From the NCBI GenBank assembly GCA_035299505.1, contig DATGWL010000110.1:32735-96734 (forward strand): 64,000 nt of DNA, read 5' to 3'. Made by a program: the position numbers and the translations under genes. Positions 41,520-51,460 of the stretch are shown here, one piece after another (within the stretch, counting starts at the first letter, position 1; each line of letters opens with the position of its first letter). The notes under the pieces are model-generated. The model worked only from the letters and a program-made list of their open reading frames with translations. It ran no database searches and was not told the origin of the DNA. Source of the DNA: M3007 sp035299505 (lineage in GTDB: Bacteria > Bacteroidota > Bacteroidia > Chitinophagales > Saprospiraceae).

Positions 41520-43727
41520 TTATTTGTTGATGTATTTGAAAGTATTTTGCGTTGCAAATTTAACCATTGCACCTTTGGGGAAGGTTAAAAAGGGATTCAT
41601 TTTTTCTATCGGCATCAAGCCCAACGCACTTTTGACACCTGTTCCACGGATAAAACAACCAACGCCTAAGATTCGGCACTCTGCTTTTTTATGGTCTGGA
41701 AGATCATCAAAGTTTTTCTTGGCATATCCAGCAAGGTCCTTCTTCTGTAATTGCTCAAATAATTCGCCCAAAAGTTCACCACTTTTTTTAAGCGCGAGTG
41801 TTGTACCCACAGAAAGAAAATCTACTATAATTTCCCAAACCCATGTTCCATGTGTATACCCAGCATTTTTATACCCATTTACTCCTGCGACATCCCCAAG
41901 CCATTTAGTAAATGATTCAATTAATCCTTTTACAATCTTTTCCCATGTTGCAGGGTCTGTCATGCTTCCATACATTTGATTTATTTTAACCCAAAAAGCA
42001 TCTGCGTCAGATATATGATCCAGAGCACTATTTAGGAACGAACTAACTCCCAAATCCCAATTAGATATATTCCAGCTACTTTCAATAACGTTTTTATGAA
42101 TAACCCGATATAAAATATCTGACGTAAAACCCAACAAGAAAAAAGAACCATGGGGCGAAAAAACAATTTTTGGATTTTTAACAAATGAATAACGTGTAAA
42201 ATCGATTATCCCTGTTGAAACTCCATATAAGAAATTGGCTTGTTCTAATGCTCCATCGATTAAGCCACAAACAAATCCAGCTTGGTATTCATTTATATCA
42301 CAGGGGTCTGAGGCGCCAAATGCCCTGGTAACTATATTAACGTATTCCCCACTGGTACTATCTGGGAAGCAGGAAAGTATCTTTTGAGACGCTCTCCAAT
42401 TCAGACTAAAGTCAAAATCCGGGCAATCAACGCCTCTGTTGTCCAAATCATGTTGCCTACCAGAAGCAGCAGGAGATCCAGCTTTATACTCTATCCAAAA
42501 TTTTTCTAATATTTGATTAGCCTTTATTTCCGTAAAGTTGCTTCTGCTTTTCATGTATGGAATCCCCAATGAATCAGCTGTTGGAGTATGATAATGGATC
42601 CAATAGATTATATTTGACGTATCAGACTCAAACCTTCTTTTAGCGCTTTCAAAATAACCATTACCCCCTGAGGCAAAATTGTGATCATCTGTAATAATAA
42701 CCAATTTACTGAGACCATTATATCTTGCATCTGTAAATTCCGCAATTAATTCTGACTTCGCTGTTGTACCTTCGCCTTGTTTAGAACTGCGGCCTGAATA
42801 ATCTAAAATAAATCCAGAAGTATCTGGATTACCATGAAATAATTTACTTTGCCCCCACGTAACAACAGGAAAAAACTTCATTTTTTGAAGCATCTCCTCA
42901 GTCATATCTATGATATAAGAATCATTAATTAGGCTATTGATTATCTCAGTTAACTTATTAATACCCGCTAATTCTGCATCAATGATAGCCGAGATTCCGC
43001 CACCCTGACCAAAATATTCACTCATCATCGCTGATTTAACATCGCTTTGTATAACTTCAATAACAGACTCGTTTAGTTCGGAAAACAGCCCATCTGTTGG
43101 CAGGTTAATAGCCACCTCAAAAGTAACTCTATCCCATCCACCTTCCTTGTTCAACCAAATCTGCTTGGCAATAAGGCAGTAAAAATCAGTTTGGCTCTTA
43201 ACTGACTGGAGCATTTTACCAAATGCAGCATTATGACCTTCTTCCTGTGCTGTAACAGACAGTGTTGGGTACATGGCATAATCATAAATTTGAAAATGAT
43301 ACGATGTATCAAACAAATTTACCAACTCGCAGGAATTATCTTCAAGTGGTGAAGGCCCCACAAAAGATTTTGTATGGTCATGGTCTTTTGAGAGCGCGCC
43401 AACACATTGGCCTGAAGATCCCAACAGTCTTAAATTATGTAACAGACTGTCTGGTACTTGTTTTGCTCGAACTAACCGCTGCCTGAATTCATTGGATCTT
43501 GTTTCTGCTCTTTCCTGAATGCTCCAACTTGACGGGTTTTCCTTTTGGGTTAACATATCAGAATTCACAGACAAATTCGAAAAGCTCCTCCCCTCTTCAA
43601 TCATCCCTGAAGTTGTCATCTTCGATGCACTATTCGAATCAAGTTTATTTTGGCTAAAACCTACCAAAAAGATGGAAAAGGTAATAGCGGTTAAAGATGC
43701 AAAGTGCTTTAATATATGGATGTTCAT
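41520..43727 (-). CDS. Secreted polymorphic-toxin-like N-terminal protein ending in a truncated Hint block
   Basis: 735 residues. Signal peptide ASLTAITFSIFLVGFSQ (about 10-26). The middle contains a region with KLVIITDDHNFASGGNGYF and IIYWIHYHTP. A later segment (DPCDINEYQAGFVCGLIDGALEQANFLYG) resembles the EYxAGFxxGxxxG pre-toxin region of Bacteroidota polymorphic toxins. At residues 691-710 it reads CFIRGTGVKSALGLMPIEKM, the first block of a Hint domain with the catalytic Cys, but only 25 diverged residues follow before the stop, without the GDxV strand. So the Hint domain is cut short. The missing part, without this block, is present in the 445-residue protein 4.1 kb downstream on the same strand. 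Confidence 0.7.
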   Translation of the reverse strand: MNIHILKHFASLTAITFSIFLVGFSQNKLDSNSASKMTTSGMIEEGRSFSNLSVNSDMLTQKENPSSWSIQERAETRSNEFRQRLVRAKQVPDSLLHNLRLLGSSGQCVGALSKDHDHTKSFVGPSPLEDNSCELVNLFDTSYHFQIYDYAMYPTLSVTAQEEGHNAAFGKMLQSVKSQTDFYCLIAKQIWLNKEGGWDRVTFEVAINLPTDGLFSELNESVIEVIQSDVKSAMMSEYFGQGGGISAIIDAELAGINKLTEIINSLINDSYIIDMTEEMLQKMKFFPVVTWGQSKLFHGNPDTSGFILDYSGRSSKQGEGTTAKSELIAEFTDARYNGLSKLVIITDDHNFASGGNGYFESAKRRFESDTSNIIYWIHYHTPTADSLGIPYMKSRSNFTEIKANQILEKFWIEYKAGSPAASGRQHDLDNRGVDCPDFDFSLNWRASQKILSCFPDSTSGEYVNIVTRAFGASDPCDINEYQAGFVCGLIDGALEQANFLYGVSTGIIDFTRYSFVKNPKIVFSPHGSFFLLGFTSDILYRVIHKNVIESSWNISNWDLGVSSFLNSALDHISDADAFWVKINQMYGSMTDPATWEKIVKGLIESFTKWLGDVAGVNGYKNAGYTHGTWVWEIIVDFLSVGTTLALKKSGELLGELFEQLQKKDLAGYAKKNFDDLPDHKKAECRILGVGCFIRGTGVKSALGLMPIEKMNPFLTFPKGAMVKFATQNTFKYINK

Positions 43728-43784
43728 GTTTTAATTCAAATTGAGTGTTTTAGAATAGGATGATACATATTGATCATCTTTTCG

Positions 43785-46700
43785 TCAGTTTTTGTTCAGG
43801 GTAATCACCTGCTCCGTACTATACCAACCTTCAACCCCTGGCGTCCTATACCGAACTAAAACTTTATATTCACCGGGACTAGGATCTGGAAGAGAAGGTG
43901 TTTCATTACATTTTGCCTGACTTAATTCAATTGGCAAAGGCGAGCAACCTTCACAAATTGACCCACCACTTTCACAAACACCATTGTTTCCATTATTGGA
44001 ATCTTCTGTCAATTGCGCCTGATATTCATCCCACAATTCTGACAAGGCATAATCTATATCACCCATCAAATCTAAATAGTCTTCTTGAATGATTTTCGGA
44101 GCAGTATATTCAACCACAAAAGGCATCGTAGTAGTTAGGCCGGCTCCGTTATTTACCCAATGAGTTTGTGTAATTTTGGGTGCAGGAGAGGCATTAAGCC
44201 CAGGCTTGGCATAAACAGCTTTGACTGGAGGAGTGCCTATTTCGTCTCCTTTTCTATCCTGGCTGATATAGAAAATATTGCTAGACCAATGTTTCCAACC
44301 AGAATGAGCATTAAAAAGGTCATATACCTTAGGCAAGGCAACCTGGTTGTACCAGCTATTACCTGCAAACATCGCTTTCATTTCCAATAGTGGCTTACCA
44401 CCTTCTAAGCCTAACTCTTCCTGATCAAAGCATTCAATTTCACCGGAAGCTTTGATGATTCCATCCACATATGGCAATGATTGTTTGTTTGCATTCCAGG
44501 CAGCTAATTTTGCTCCGAAAGTTGCATATTGACTCACCCGGAAGTAAGCTGTATAGAGAAGAGACTCGTCACTTTTTAAAGCGTCTGAACAACCACTACC
44601 CAGTCCGCCGGGACGGCCACTGGAATTGCCATTATTATTCCCATTAGGTGTTTTTCCTTTTAGTATGACTTGCATACGATAAATACTTCCAGGAATAAAA
44701 AATCCTTGAGGAATCTCAAACTCTACCCTGTCACTTTGATAGTCATATTCCAGGGGCACATCAATTACTTGACCACAATGTGTATTGTAACGAACCAACA
44801 GCTGTTTGTTCTGTGGAGTCATAAATAGCTCTCTTTGAGGCCTCTTTAGCATGATATAGCCAGTCCTATCCTGGAGTTGATCCGGGAAAAAATTAAACTG
44901 CCCATCATATGGGTAACTACCATAAACATTCGCCTCAGGAATTGAAGACAAGCCAGGTCCAGTAGTAAATTGAGCCACTCGTTCCTCTTCATAGATGATG
45001 ATTCCACTGCTATCCACATGAGACTTGATTACAATTTCAATGGTATCTTGATTTGGAAGCATAAACTCAGGCTCAATTATCAGACTACGTTTGTCGTTCG
45101 CCCATTTAATTGTTGAACTTAGCTCTACTCCATAATACAATACCTTTGCAGACTCTAAAACTGCATGATAAGTAATTTGAGTTCCATTGGGATCACTCAG
45201 GGTGAAGGCATCACCCATTGGAAAATTAAAGAAAACCTCTGGAAAGGCTGCCGTACTAATTAATTTAGAACCATTTTCTGGTGAAACCCGTTGCACAATA
45301 TTTATTTCGCTTAGCGGGTTGTCAGCTCCAGCGATTTGGCACTTTTCACCTATTGTAACCTGGAAATCACATTGGCCTTTAATTAACCCTCCCAACAAAT
45401 CGTATTTAGCCCCTATTGCCCCTTTTGCCCAAAATGGATTGGGCAGGCTTGCCTGGAGAGAGGCCGCCAAGGCCACATCCATAATATTGAACTCCTTGCG
45501 TTTGCCAAATACCTTTACTTTCATTCCAATATTACCCCAAAGGCCTGCGTAAACCTGACCAGAGGCATACCAGCCATTAATACCCAGTTGAGCTCCGGTA
45601 TTAGAACAGACGGCATTTTCTCCATAATTAAGTAGTGCTATATCAAAGCCAAGACGGGCTCTGATGCCAGCATAAAAAACAAGCAGGAATTCCATTTTTT
45701 GACTACCAATACTTGCATCTGCACCAAACAAGAAACCATTTCCTCCAGACAAGCCACTTCTATTAGAGGTTGATTGTAAAGATCCTAGCCCTGCACTACC
45801 CTCTGCCCCCGTTATGGCTGCAATATCATTTGGAATTGGAGGCATTGGATCCAGATTTTTTCCAATTTGGAGGTAAGCGCCTAAATCCACTCCACCCACT
45901 AAGGGAACATCAATAATTACTCCTGCTCGGTTTGTAGGAGTACCTATTTTTATAAACCACAAACCATTAGGCTTATTTTCAACGTGAATAATTGCATGTG
46001 CCATTAACCCATCAGTCCCCTTACCCCTTATTGTGCCGCCACCAACGTTCATATATACATCTAATTCACCATGAAGGAGATCATTTTCAAAGTCCAAGTG
46101 TATATCCAATGTTGCGCCAACAGCAGAATTATTAGGAGCAACCTTATCAGTTGAAGCTGTTAAGACCGGAGTTTCCATAAATCTTGCATTCCCGTAAATC
46201 CACAAATCATTTAATCCTCCTTCACTGTCAAAGAGCAATTCAAGCGTTGCATTACCATTGAACGTACGCTCGCTACCTGCAGATGCGAGGGCTACCGTTG
46301 CTTTAATGCCCAGCCCTTTGGTGTTATCTGGTGTATAAGTTAACCCTGACAATGATTGGCCAATACCAGATGGTATAGTCGGATTATCTGTACATCCAGT
46401 GCCTAGTGGGCTAGATTGTGCCGGCCTGTTCATGTGATAATAAACACCTCCTCCGAAACCTTTAAGTTTTAAAGCGCCTCCAAACCCTTTGTCCAAACAA
46501 GCCAATGCATCAACGAAAAAGTATTTATAATCCGGATTTTTCATCCTTCCGAACTGGGCAACTGCTGAAACCTCAGCGAGCTTGGTTATAGAGAGTTTTA
46601 CACCGCCACGCCATCCTGTTCCATAGACCTGGTCGGCCTCATAAAACATCAGAGTTCCTGCAATTTTATCTACTCCGGGGAAGTGGCCATCTAAGGTAAC

Positions 46701-49700
46701 TTTATTCACCTCAAAGTTTTGATACACCCATCTCTGTTTACCTGCTATTGTGTTTATTTGTCCTTTTATCAAAAAACCTGCGTTTGCCGCCAAACCAATA
46801 TTATCATCAGCCAGTTTCAAACCTAGTTCAAAACTTAGCATAGGTTGAGCATCATTATCCTCTTTCATTTGGATTTTGGTTATATTGATTCCAAATCCTC
46901 CAAATTCCAAACCACCTGATGCTCCAGCTGGAAACCCCCAGGTTCCTGAAGTAAAATATGGCGAATGATTTTTTAATACCAAGTTTTCAAAAGTGATTGT
47001 TGGTATTTGAATATCAATATTTGAGCTTAACGGATCAGTTATCTTAACGGTGCCACTTAGACTAGCCTCTACGAAAAACTCACCGTTTTCTATTTCCATC
47101 TTTATCTGAGATCCTGAATTAACTTTCACCTCTCCAGACTTCCACATATTAACACACCAATTAGTATTACCGGTATTAACAGTCATCCGATATATAGCAT
47201 GACCTAATGTTGGAGAGGGCTCAATAAATGCATTATAGCTAAAACAATCTGAGGCAATCGGCGCTCCTGTATTACAGGAACTTTGTATTCCGCTAAACAT
47301 AGGAACGTGTATGCGCCCCTTAAATCCAGCATTTACTGGTTGATTTGCCAAGACAGTGAGGGTAAAGGAATCTACAGAAAATGCCCAACCGCCGGCATTT
47401 CCTTGATCTAATGGAAGTAACGGAGTAGCAAAGACCTTACCACTCACACCCATGTTATCAATTAAGACTCTTTGAACACCAACAGTTAGTGGAGCGCCGC
47501 CGCCATTAAACTGATTAGGCATCCTCACTGACAGATTTGCCATATATACCCCCCTCCAAAGAGGACTAAACCCATTCCCGTTTACAAAAGGAGAGATATA
47601 TCCATCAGGAGGAGGAAAATTTGGTGATTTAGTATCACTAAAATCAACAACAATACCATTGACAAGCCATTTATAATCTTCCAAGCCGGTTACAACGAAC
47701 GGATCAATATTAACCTCGAAATATATTTCATCAATAGTAGGCCAAAAAAGTTGTATCTGTGTGTGAACTCGTTCCGGGTCTGGCAACACATCTAAGGAGG
47801 AGGGGTCAACTGGCTTAACATATTTCCTACAAACTTCCACCTCCAGGTCAACCCCTATCCCGCCATATCCTGTACAATCAAACAACACATATGTGCCTGG
47901 CGTTGCTTTTAGGGTCAATTTTGTTGCATTATTTAACCTAATTTCCGCATTATTAGCTAGTTGAAGCTTTATGAATGGAACATTTAAAAGGCCTGAAGGA
48001 GAAAATGGTACTGATAATGCAGAGAAAGCAATTTTCTTACCACTATTGGGAAACTCCAAAATAAAGTAAGCATCCAAGGTTGCCCCAGTACTTGAAATTT
48101 CAATATTATCTAACCATACGTTATAAGTTCTACCATCACTGGGCAAATTGGAAATATTGATAGGCATTAATTCCGGATTAATATCCGTCAATAAGTTACG
48201 TTCCAAATTAGCTAAACCAATAGCCTCTACATAAAAGGCTCGTTCAATACCGTCAATCATTAAATCTCCGTTAAGGTAGGAGGTTAATTTGGCATCAACA
48301 TTGGCCAGTTGCCAAATATTCTGCCATATAGACTCATCCACAGAAGCCATCGAGCCTTTTTTCCTGAACAATTCTTCCAATGGTTCATTGGTTAAAATAC
48401 CATCGTGAAGAATGGAACTCCAGTCATCCTTTTGTTTCGCTAAATCTTTATTTATTTTTGAATTGGCTTCACATAGTCCATTGCATAGATCCTCCTGAAT
48501 TTTCTTCTTCAGAGCCTTCTTTAACCACAACTGAAGTGAATCGTGGTTACTGCTGAAATATTCAGCATCCTCTTCGGAAAGTCCAAGAATTAAATCCTCG
48601 AAGTATTCTTCGAAGTTTGTAGCGCCATTGTTTAACAGGATACTGTCTACTATAGCCTTAAAAACAGCAAGTTCAGATAATTTTTTATCGCATCTGTATA
48701 GCTCGCTGTGTTTGGTCTCAAGTAGAATTTGATCAGCATTTCTTGGAAGCTCCGCATTCAATGGTTTAGGCTCTGAAATGAAGTTTTTCCACATTCCTGT
48801 GGCAAAATATTTATCATCTTGACCAAATATAAGCTCCCGATCCTCCGAATAATCCAGTGCTTCAATTAACCCATTCATAGTGGTTCGAATACCTTCACAT
48901 TCAGTCGTAGTTTGGTCTACGTTCGCTTGGTAAGTATTTTGCCAGCTCGCAAGTGCTTGTTGAATCCATACTAGTATAGAATCTTGAACATCAGAATACA
49001 AGGCAGTGGCTTCCTCACCAGCATTTTGTAGCCAGTAGTAGGCTATTGTATCAGGGTTACAAGCATTACCTAACGAGTCAAAACCCGATTGCGAGCAACC
49101 GTTAGGCCCATATAAAGATTGTGTTTCGAAATGTATGCCATTTGCATCAAAGCCATTCGGGTCCAAAAGACTATCATATGGCATACCAGGTTCGTACCCT
49201 GGATATGGAGGTTGAATTACATATTGACCACTGGGGTTGAATCCAAACTGATCCCAAGGCTCACCAGTTATACAATGAATACCATTAGAGTTAAATCCAT
49301 CACAATTTGAGGGAGTTGTTTGACATATATCATCTCCAAAGATGGCTGGAGCTGGATTTAAATCCGGTAAATTAGGAGGCACATCTGAAATACCTTTTAC
49401 AGTACCACAAATTTTTCCTTGAGCATTAATATTTACTTTTGTCCATTTTACACGAAGATACTTATTGGTTCCAAAGGGCAATAGCACCCTACCTATTCCT
49501 GTCCAGCCACCAGTTGGTTCGTGATTATTAGATAAAACAGTAACCGTAAAGCCTCCAACTTCTAATGTCTGCCAATTCCCCGTTTCTAAAAATGGTCCAT
49601 TACATGGTGGAAAGATATAAGCATCTCCGCATTGGCCTACTACTTCCTGAATAGCTGGCTCAAACTTAAATGCCACAGGTTCTGAAAACTCTATACTACC

Positions 49701-50378
49701 ATCATACCAATAGCACACCTTTTTTATTTCAAAATTATATTGCTCGGGGCTATATATATCCGAAACAATAGCCGAATTACCACTTTTTATTTGAATTTCG
49801 CGTTTTTCGCCTTTTTGATCACTTGACCAATAAGTAATCCAATATTCGATTAAGCCCGAAACAGCTTGTGTTCCAGACCATTGAATTTTGAGGCCATTGT
49901 TTTCAGTTCCTTCAACTTCAATGCCTTTAGGGGCAGTACATATCGGAGCATACTCGAAGTAAAGACTATTACTTTCACCTGAAACTACTGTAGAAGAAAT
50001 ATTTGTTGTTATGTATGTATTAACAACAACCTTATATCTCTGCCCTTTTTCCAAAGGTGAGTACCGTTCATCGTATTTAAAAAATGAATCTTTAGTCCTG
50101 AACGCCGAGGCAAAGCCATTACTAGTTGAAATAATTAGCTCATATTCAAGTTCAAACGTAGAATTTGCCATATCACTCTCCCACTTGAAAAGCAAGGCAT
50201 CATCTTGTTCATCCAAATAAACAGGAGGTAAAATCTGGGGTGGATTAAACGCAAAATCTACTGATAATGGACTAATATTATCAATTGAGAGATGAACAGA
50301 AGTGGTCAATTGGCCTGAAACAGAAACAATGTAGACCATGCAAAAAAGGCAAAGAGATATAGTCTTCCGCATGAGCAT
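43785..50378 (-). CDS. Very large secreted protein (2197 aa), multi-module, unknown function
   Basis: The signal peptide (ISLCLFCMVYIVSVSGQ) is followed by Fn3-like modules (about 40-250). Next is a module GGFTVTVLSNNHEPTGG...GIGRVLLPF...VKVN, which recurs at about 1010-1060 as DSFTLTVLANQPVNAGFKGRIHVPMFSG. I suspect a TANFOR-type domain but cannot confirm it. About 395-445 has NG/FDANGIH-type short repeats (GFNSNGIHC, GFDANGIHF, GFDSLGNAC). About 450-700 is helical, possibly coiled-coil. The middle is a long run of beta strands (GLELGLKLADDNIGLAANAGFLIKG) that could form a large shell or fibre. An Ig-like region (SPENGSKLISTAAFPEVFFNF) follows, with no sorting domain at the end. An alternative start is M3 at 50372. 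It is the anchor gene of the minus-strand toxin-like cluster. Confidence 0.75.
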   Translation of the reverse strand: MLMRKTISLCLFCMVYIVSVSGQLTTSVHLSIDNISPLSVDFAFNPPQILPPVYLDEQDDALLFKWESDMANSTFELEYELIISTSNGFASAFRTKDSFFKYDERYSPLEKGQRYKVVVNTYITTNISSTVVSGESNSLYFEYAPICTAPKGIEVEGTENNGLKIQWSGTQAVSGLIEYWITYWSSDQKGEKREIQIKSGNSAIVSDIYSPEQYNFEIKKVCYWYDGSIEFSEPVAFKFEPAIQEVVGQCGDAYIFPPCNGPFLETGNWQTLEVGGFTVTVLSNNHEPTGGWTGIGRVLLPFGTNKYLRVKWTKVNINAQGKICGTVKGISDVPPNLPDLNPAPAIFGDDICQTTPSNCDGFNSNGIHCITGEPWDQFGFNPSGQYVIQPPYPGYEPGMPYDSLLDPNGFDANGIHFETQSLYGPNGCSQSGFDSLGNACNPDTIAYYWLQNAGEEATALYSDVQDSILVWIQQALASWQNTYQANVDQTTTECEGIRTTMNGLIEALDYSEDRELIFGQDDKYFATGMWKNFISEPKPLNAELPRNADQILLETKHSELYRCDKKLSELAVFKAIVDSILLNNGATNFEEYFEDLILGLSEEDAEYFSSNHDSLQLWLKKALKKKIQEDLCNGLCEANSKINKDLAKQKDDWSSILHDGILTNEPLEELFRKKGSMASVDESIWQNIWQLANVDAKLTSYLNGDLMIDGIERAFYVEAIGLANLERNLLTDINPELMPINISNLPSDGRTYNVWLDNIEISSTGATLDAYFILEFPNSGKKIAFSALSVPFSPSGLLNVPFIKLQLANNAEIRLNNATKLTLKATPGTYVLFDCTGYGGIGVDLEVEVCRKYVKPVDPSSLDVLPDPERVHTQIQLFWPTIDEIYFEVNIDPFVVTGLEDYKWLVNGIVVDFSDTKSPNFPPPDGYISPFVNGNGFSPLWRGVYMANLSVRMPNQFNGGGAPLTVGVQRVLIDNMGVSGKVFATPLLPLDQGNAGGWAFSVDSFTLTVLANQPVNAGFKGRIHVPMFSGIQSSCNTGAPIASDCFSYNAFIEPSPTLGHAIYRMTVNTGNTNWCVNMWKSGEVKVNSGSQIKMEIENGEFFVEASLSGTVKITDPLSSNIDIQIPTITFENLVLKNHSPYFTSGTWGFPAGASGGLEFGGFGINITKIQMKEDNDAQPMLSFELGLKLADDNIGLAANAGFLIKGQINTIAGKQRWVYQNFEVNKVTLDGHFPGVDKIAGTLMFYEADQVYGTGWRGGVKLSITKLAEVSAVAQFGRMKNPDYKYFFVDALACLDKGFGGALKLKGFGGGVYYHMNRPAQSSPLGTGCTDNPTIPSGIGQSLSGLTYTPDNTKGLGIKATVALASAGSERTFNGNATLELLFDSEGGLNDLWIYGNARFMETPVLTASTDKVAPNNSAVGATLDIHLDFENDLLHGELDVYMNVGGGTIRGKGTDGLMAHAIIHVENKPNGLWFIKIGTPTNRAGVIIDVPLVGGVDLGAYLQIGKNLDPMPPIPNDIAAITGAEGSAGLGSLQSTSNRSGLSGGNGFLFGADASIGSQKMEFLLVFYAGIRARLGFDIALLNYGENAVCSNTGAQLGINGWYASGQVYAGLWGNIGMKVKVFGKRKEFNIMDVALAASLQASLPNPFWAKGAIGAKYDLLGGLIKGQCDFQVTIGEKCQIAGADNPLSEINIVQRVSPENGSKLISTAAFPEVFFNFPMGDAFTLSDPNGTQITYHAVLESAKVLYYGVELSSTIKWANDKRSLIIEPEFMLPNQDTIEIVIKSHVDSSGIIIYEEERVAQFTTGPGLSSIPEANVYGSYPYDGQFNFFPDQLQDRTGYIMLKRPQRELFMTPQNKQLLVRYNTHCGQVIDVPLEYDYQSDRVEFEIPQGFFIPGSIYRMQVILKGKTPNGNNNGNSSGRPGGLGSGCSDALKSDESLLYTAYFRVSQYATFGAKLAAWNANKQSLPYVDGIIKASGEIECFDQEELGLEGGKPLLEMKAMFAGNSWYNQVALPKVYDLFNAHSGWKHWSSNIFYISQDRKGDEIGTPPVKAVYAKPGLNASPAPKITQTHWVNNGAGLTTTMPFVVEYTAPKIIQEDYLDLMGDIDYALSELWDEYQAQLTEDSNNGNNGVCESGGSICEGCSPLPIELSQAKCNETPSLPDPSPGEYKVLVRYRTPGVEGWYSTEQVITLNKN

Positions 50379-50470
50379 GTGGAATTAAAAGTTAATTTAT
50401 GAAAAAAATGTTGAGAACTACAGCATCTTACTATTCATCTGAAATGAAGAGATAAAATGCCTTTATTAAA

Positions 50471-51370
50471 CTACAGTTTAACAAACCTGAAAGTGTCAAT
50501 CCATTTTTTTGATTGAACCTTCAAGAAATGTCCCCCTTTTGATAATGACGAAACAAGTATATTCAAAGCGTTTTCGCCTTCATATAGATAAGAAGAAAAT
50601 TCTAATTCTATTTTTCCATCTAAACCAACTACTTGTATTATAACATCGATGTCTTCAGGTGCAATAACTGTAGCATTAAGATATTCGCTGCAGGGGTTAG
50701 GGAATAAATCTGCCTTGACTAAACCCGCATCATTTCGCTGAACACTAGTTATTTGCATGTTATCTTTACAATCATCCTTTGAGCTTTGGAATTCAAAATT
50801 CCCTTCCCATTCTATAGAAATTCCATTGTTAGACTTATAGTTGTTAATAAATAAAGCATAATACTCGCCAATATTTACATCCACTGATTTCAAAAAATTC
50901 ATTTCATTTATTGGACACCCACGTTCTGTATTTACTAAGGGGGTTGCTATATCACTCAAGCCAGTTGCCCCCAAACATGAATTACTACCATTGTTTTCTC
51001 CCAGATTTGGTCCCGCCATCATCCATCTCACTGGCTTTGATTTTGCATTATCTTCAAGGCTATCTAATTTAAAGAGAATAAAATCAATATCATCGCCGGA
51101 AGATAACGGTGTGACTTTAAAGGCTAATCTTCCTGGGGCGCCAATTTCCCATTTAAACCATGAGGAGTTAGTCTCAACAAATTCACTTTTTGAATCCGGA
51201 ATAATAAAATTTTCTTTTAGCAATCCATTTCCAGGCAATTGCTCAATAGTTATCCTAGCTTTATTACAAACAAGTTTTGAGTCTTTGAAATCCGCATTAT
51301 TCTGGCTTGATACAGGATTAGCCAACAACGCAAAAGAAAGAAGCAGTGTGATTTTGAAAAAATAGATCAT
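50471..51370 (-). CDS. Secreted protein with T9SS type A sorting domain (299 aa)
   Basis: Signal peptide MIYFFKITLLLSFALLANPVSSQ. The central region (SSWFKWEIGAPGRLAFKVTP, DDIDFILFKLD, then SVDVNIGEYYALFINNYKS and ISIEWEGNFEF) is the jelly-roll domain often found before CHU_C or type A sorting domains in Bacteroidota. The C-terminus (DLFPNPCSEYLNATVIAP...GGHFLKVQSKKWIDTFRFVKL) is T9SS type A. It is the first secreted protein of the cluster, 92 bp upstream of the 2197-residue gene and 90 bp downstream of the small HTH gene. No catalytic motif was seen. Confidence 0.8.
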   Translation of the reverse strand: MIYFFKITLLLSFALLANPVSSQNNADFKDSKLVCNKARITIEQLPGNGLLKENFIIPDSKSEFVETNSSWFKWEIGAPGRLAFKVTPLSSGDDIDFILFKLDSLEDNAKSKPVRWMMAGPNLGENNGSNSCLGATGLSDIATPLVNTERGCPINEMNFLKSVDVNIGEYYALFINNYKSNNGISIEWEGNFEFQSSKDDCKDNMQITSVQRNDAGLVKADLFPNPCSEYLNATVIAPEDIDVIIQVVGLDGKIELEFSSYLYEGENALNILVSSLSKGGHFLKVQSKKWIDTFRFVKL

Positions 51371-51460
51371 GGGTTGAATATTTGAGTAAATGAGGGTTTA
51401 CACTTAAAACCTTACCTGCAGGCAGTTGCAAGGCTTTATGGTAATTACATTGCAAAGTTC

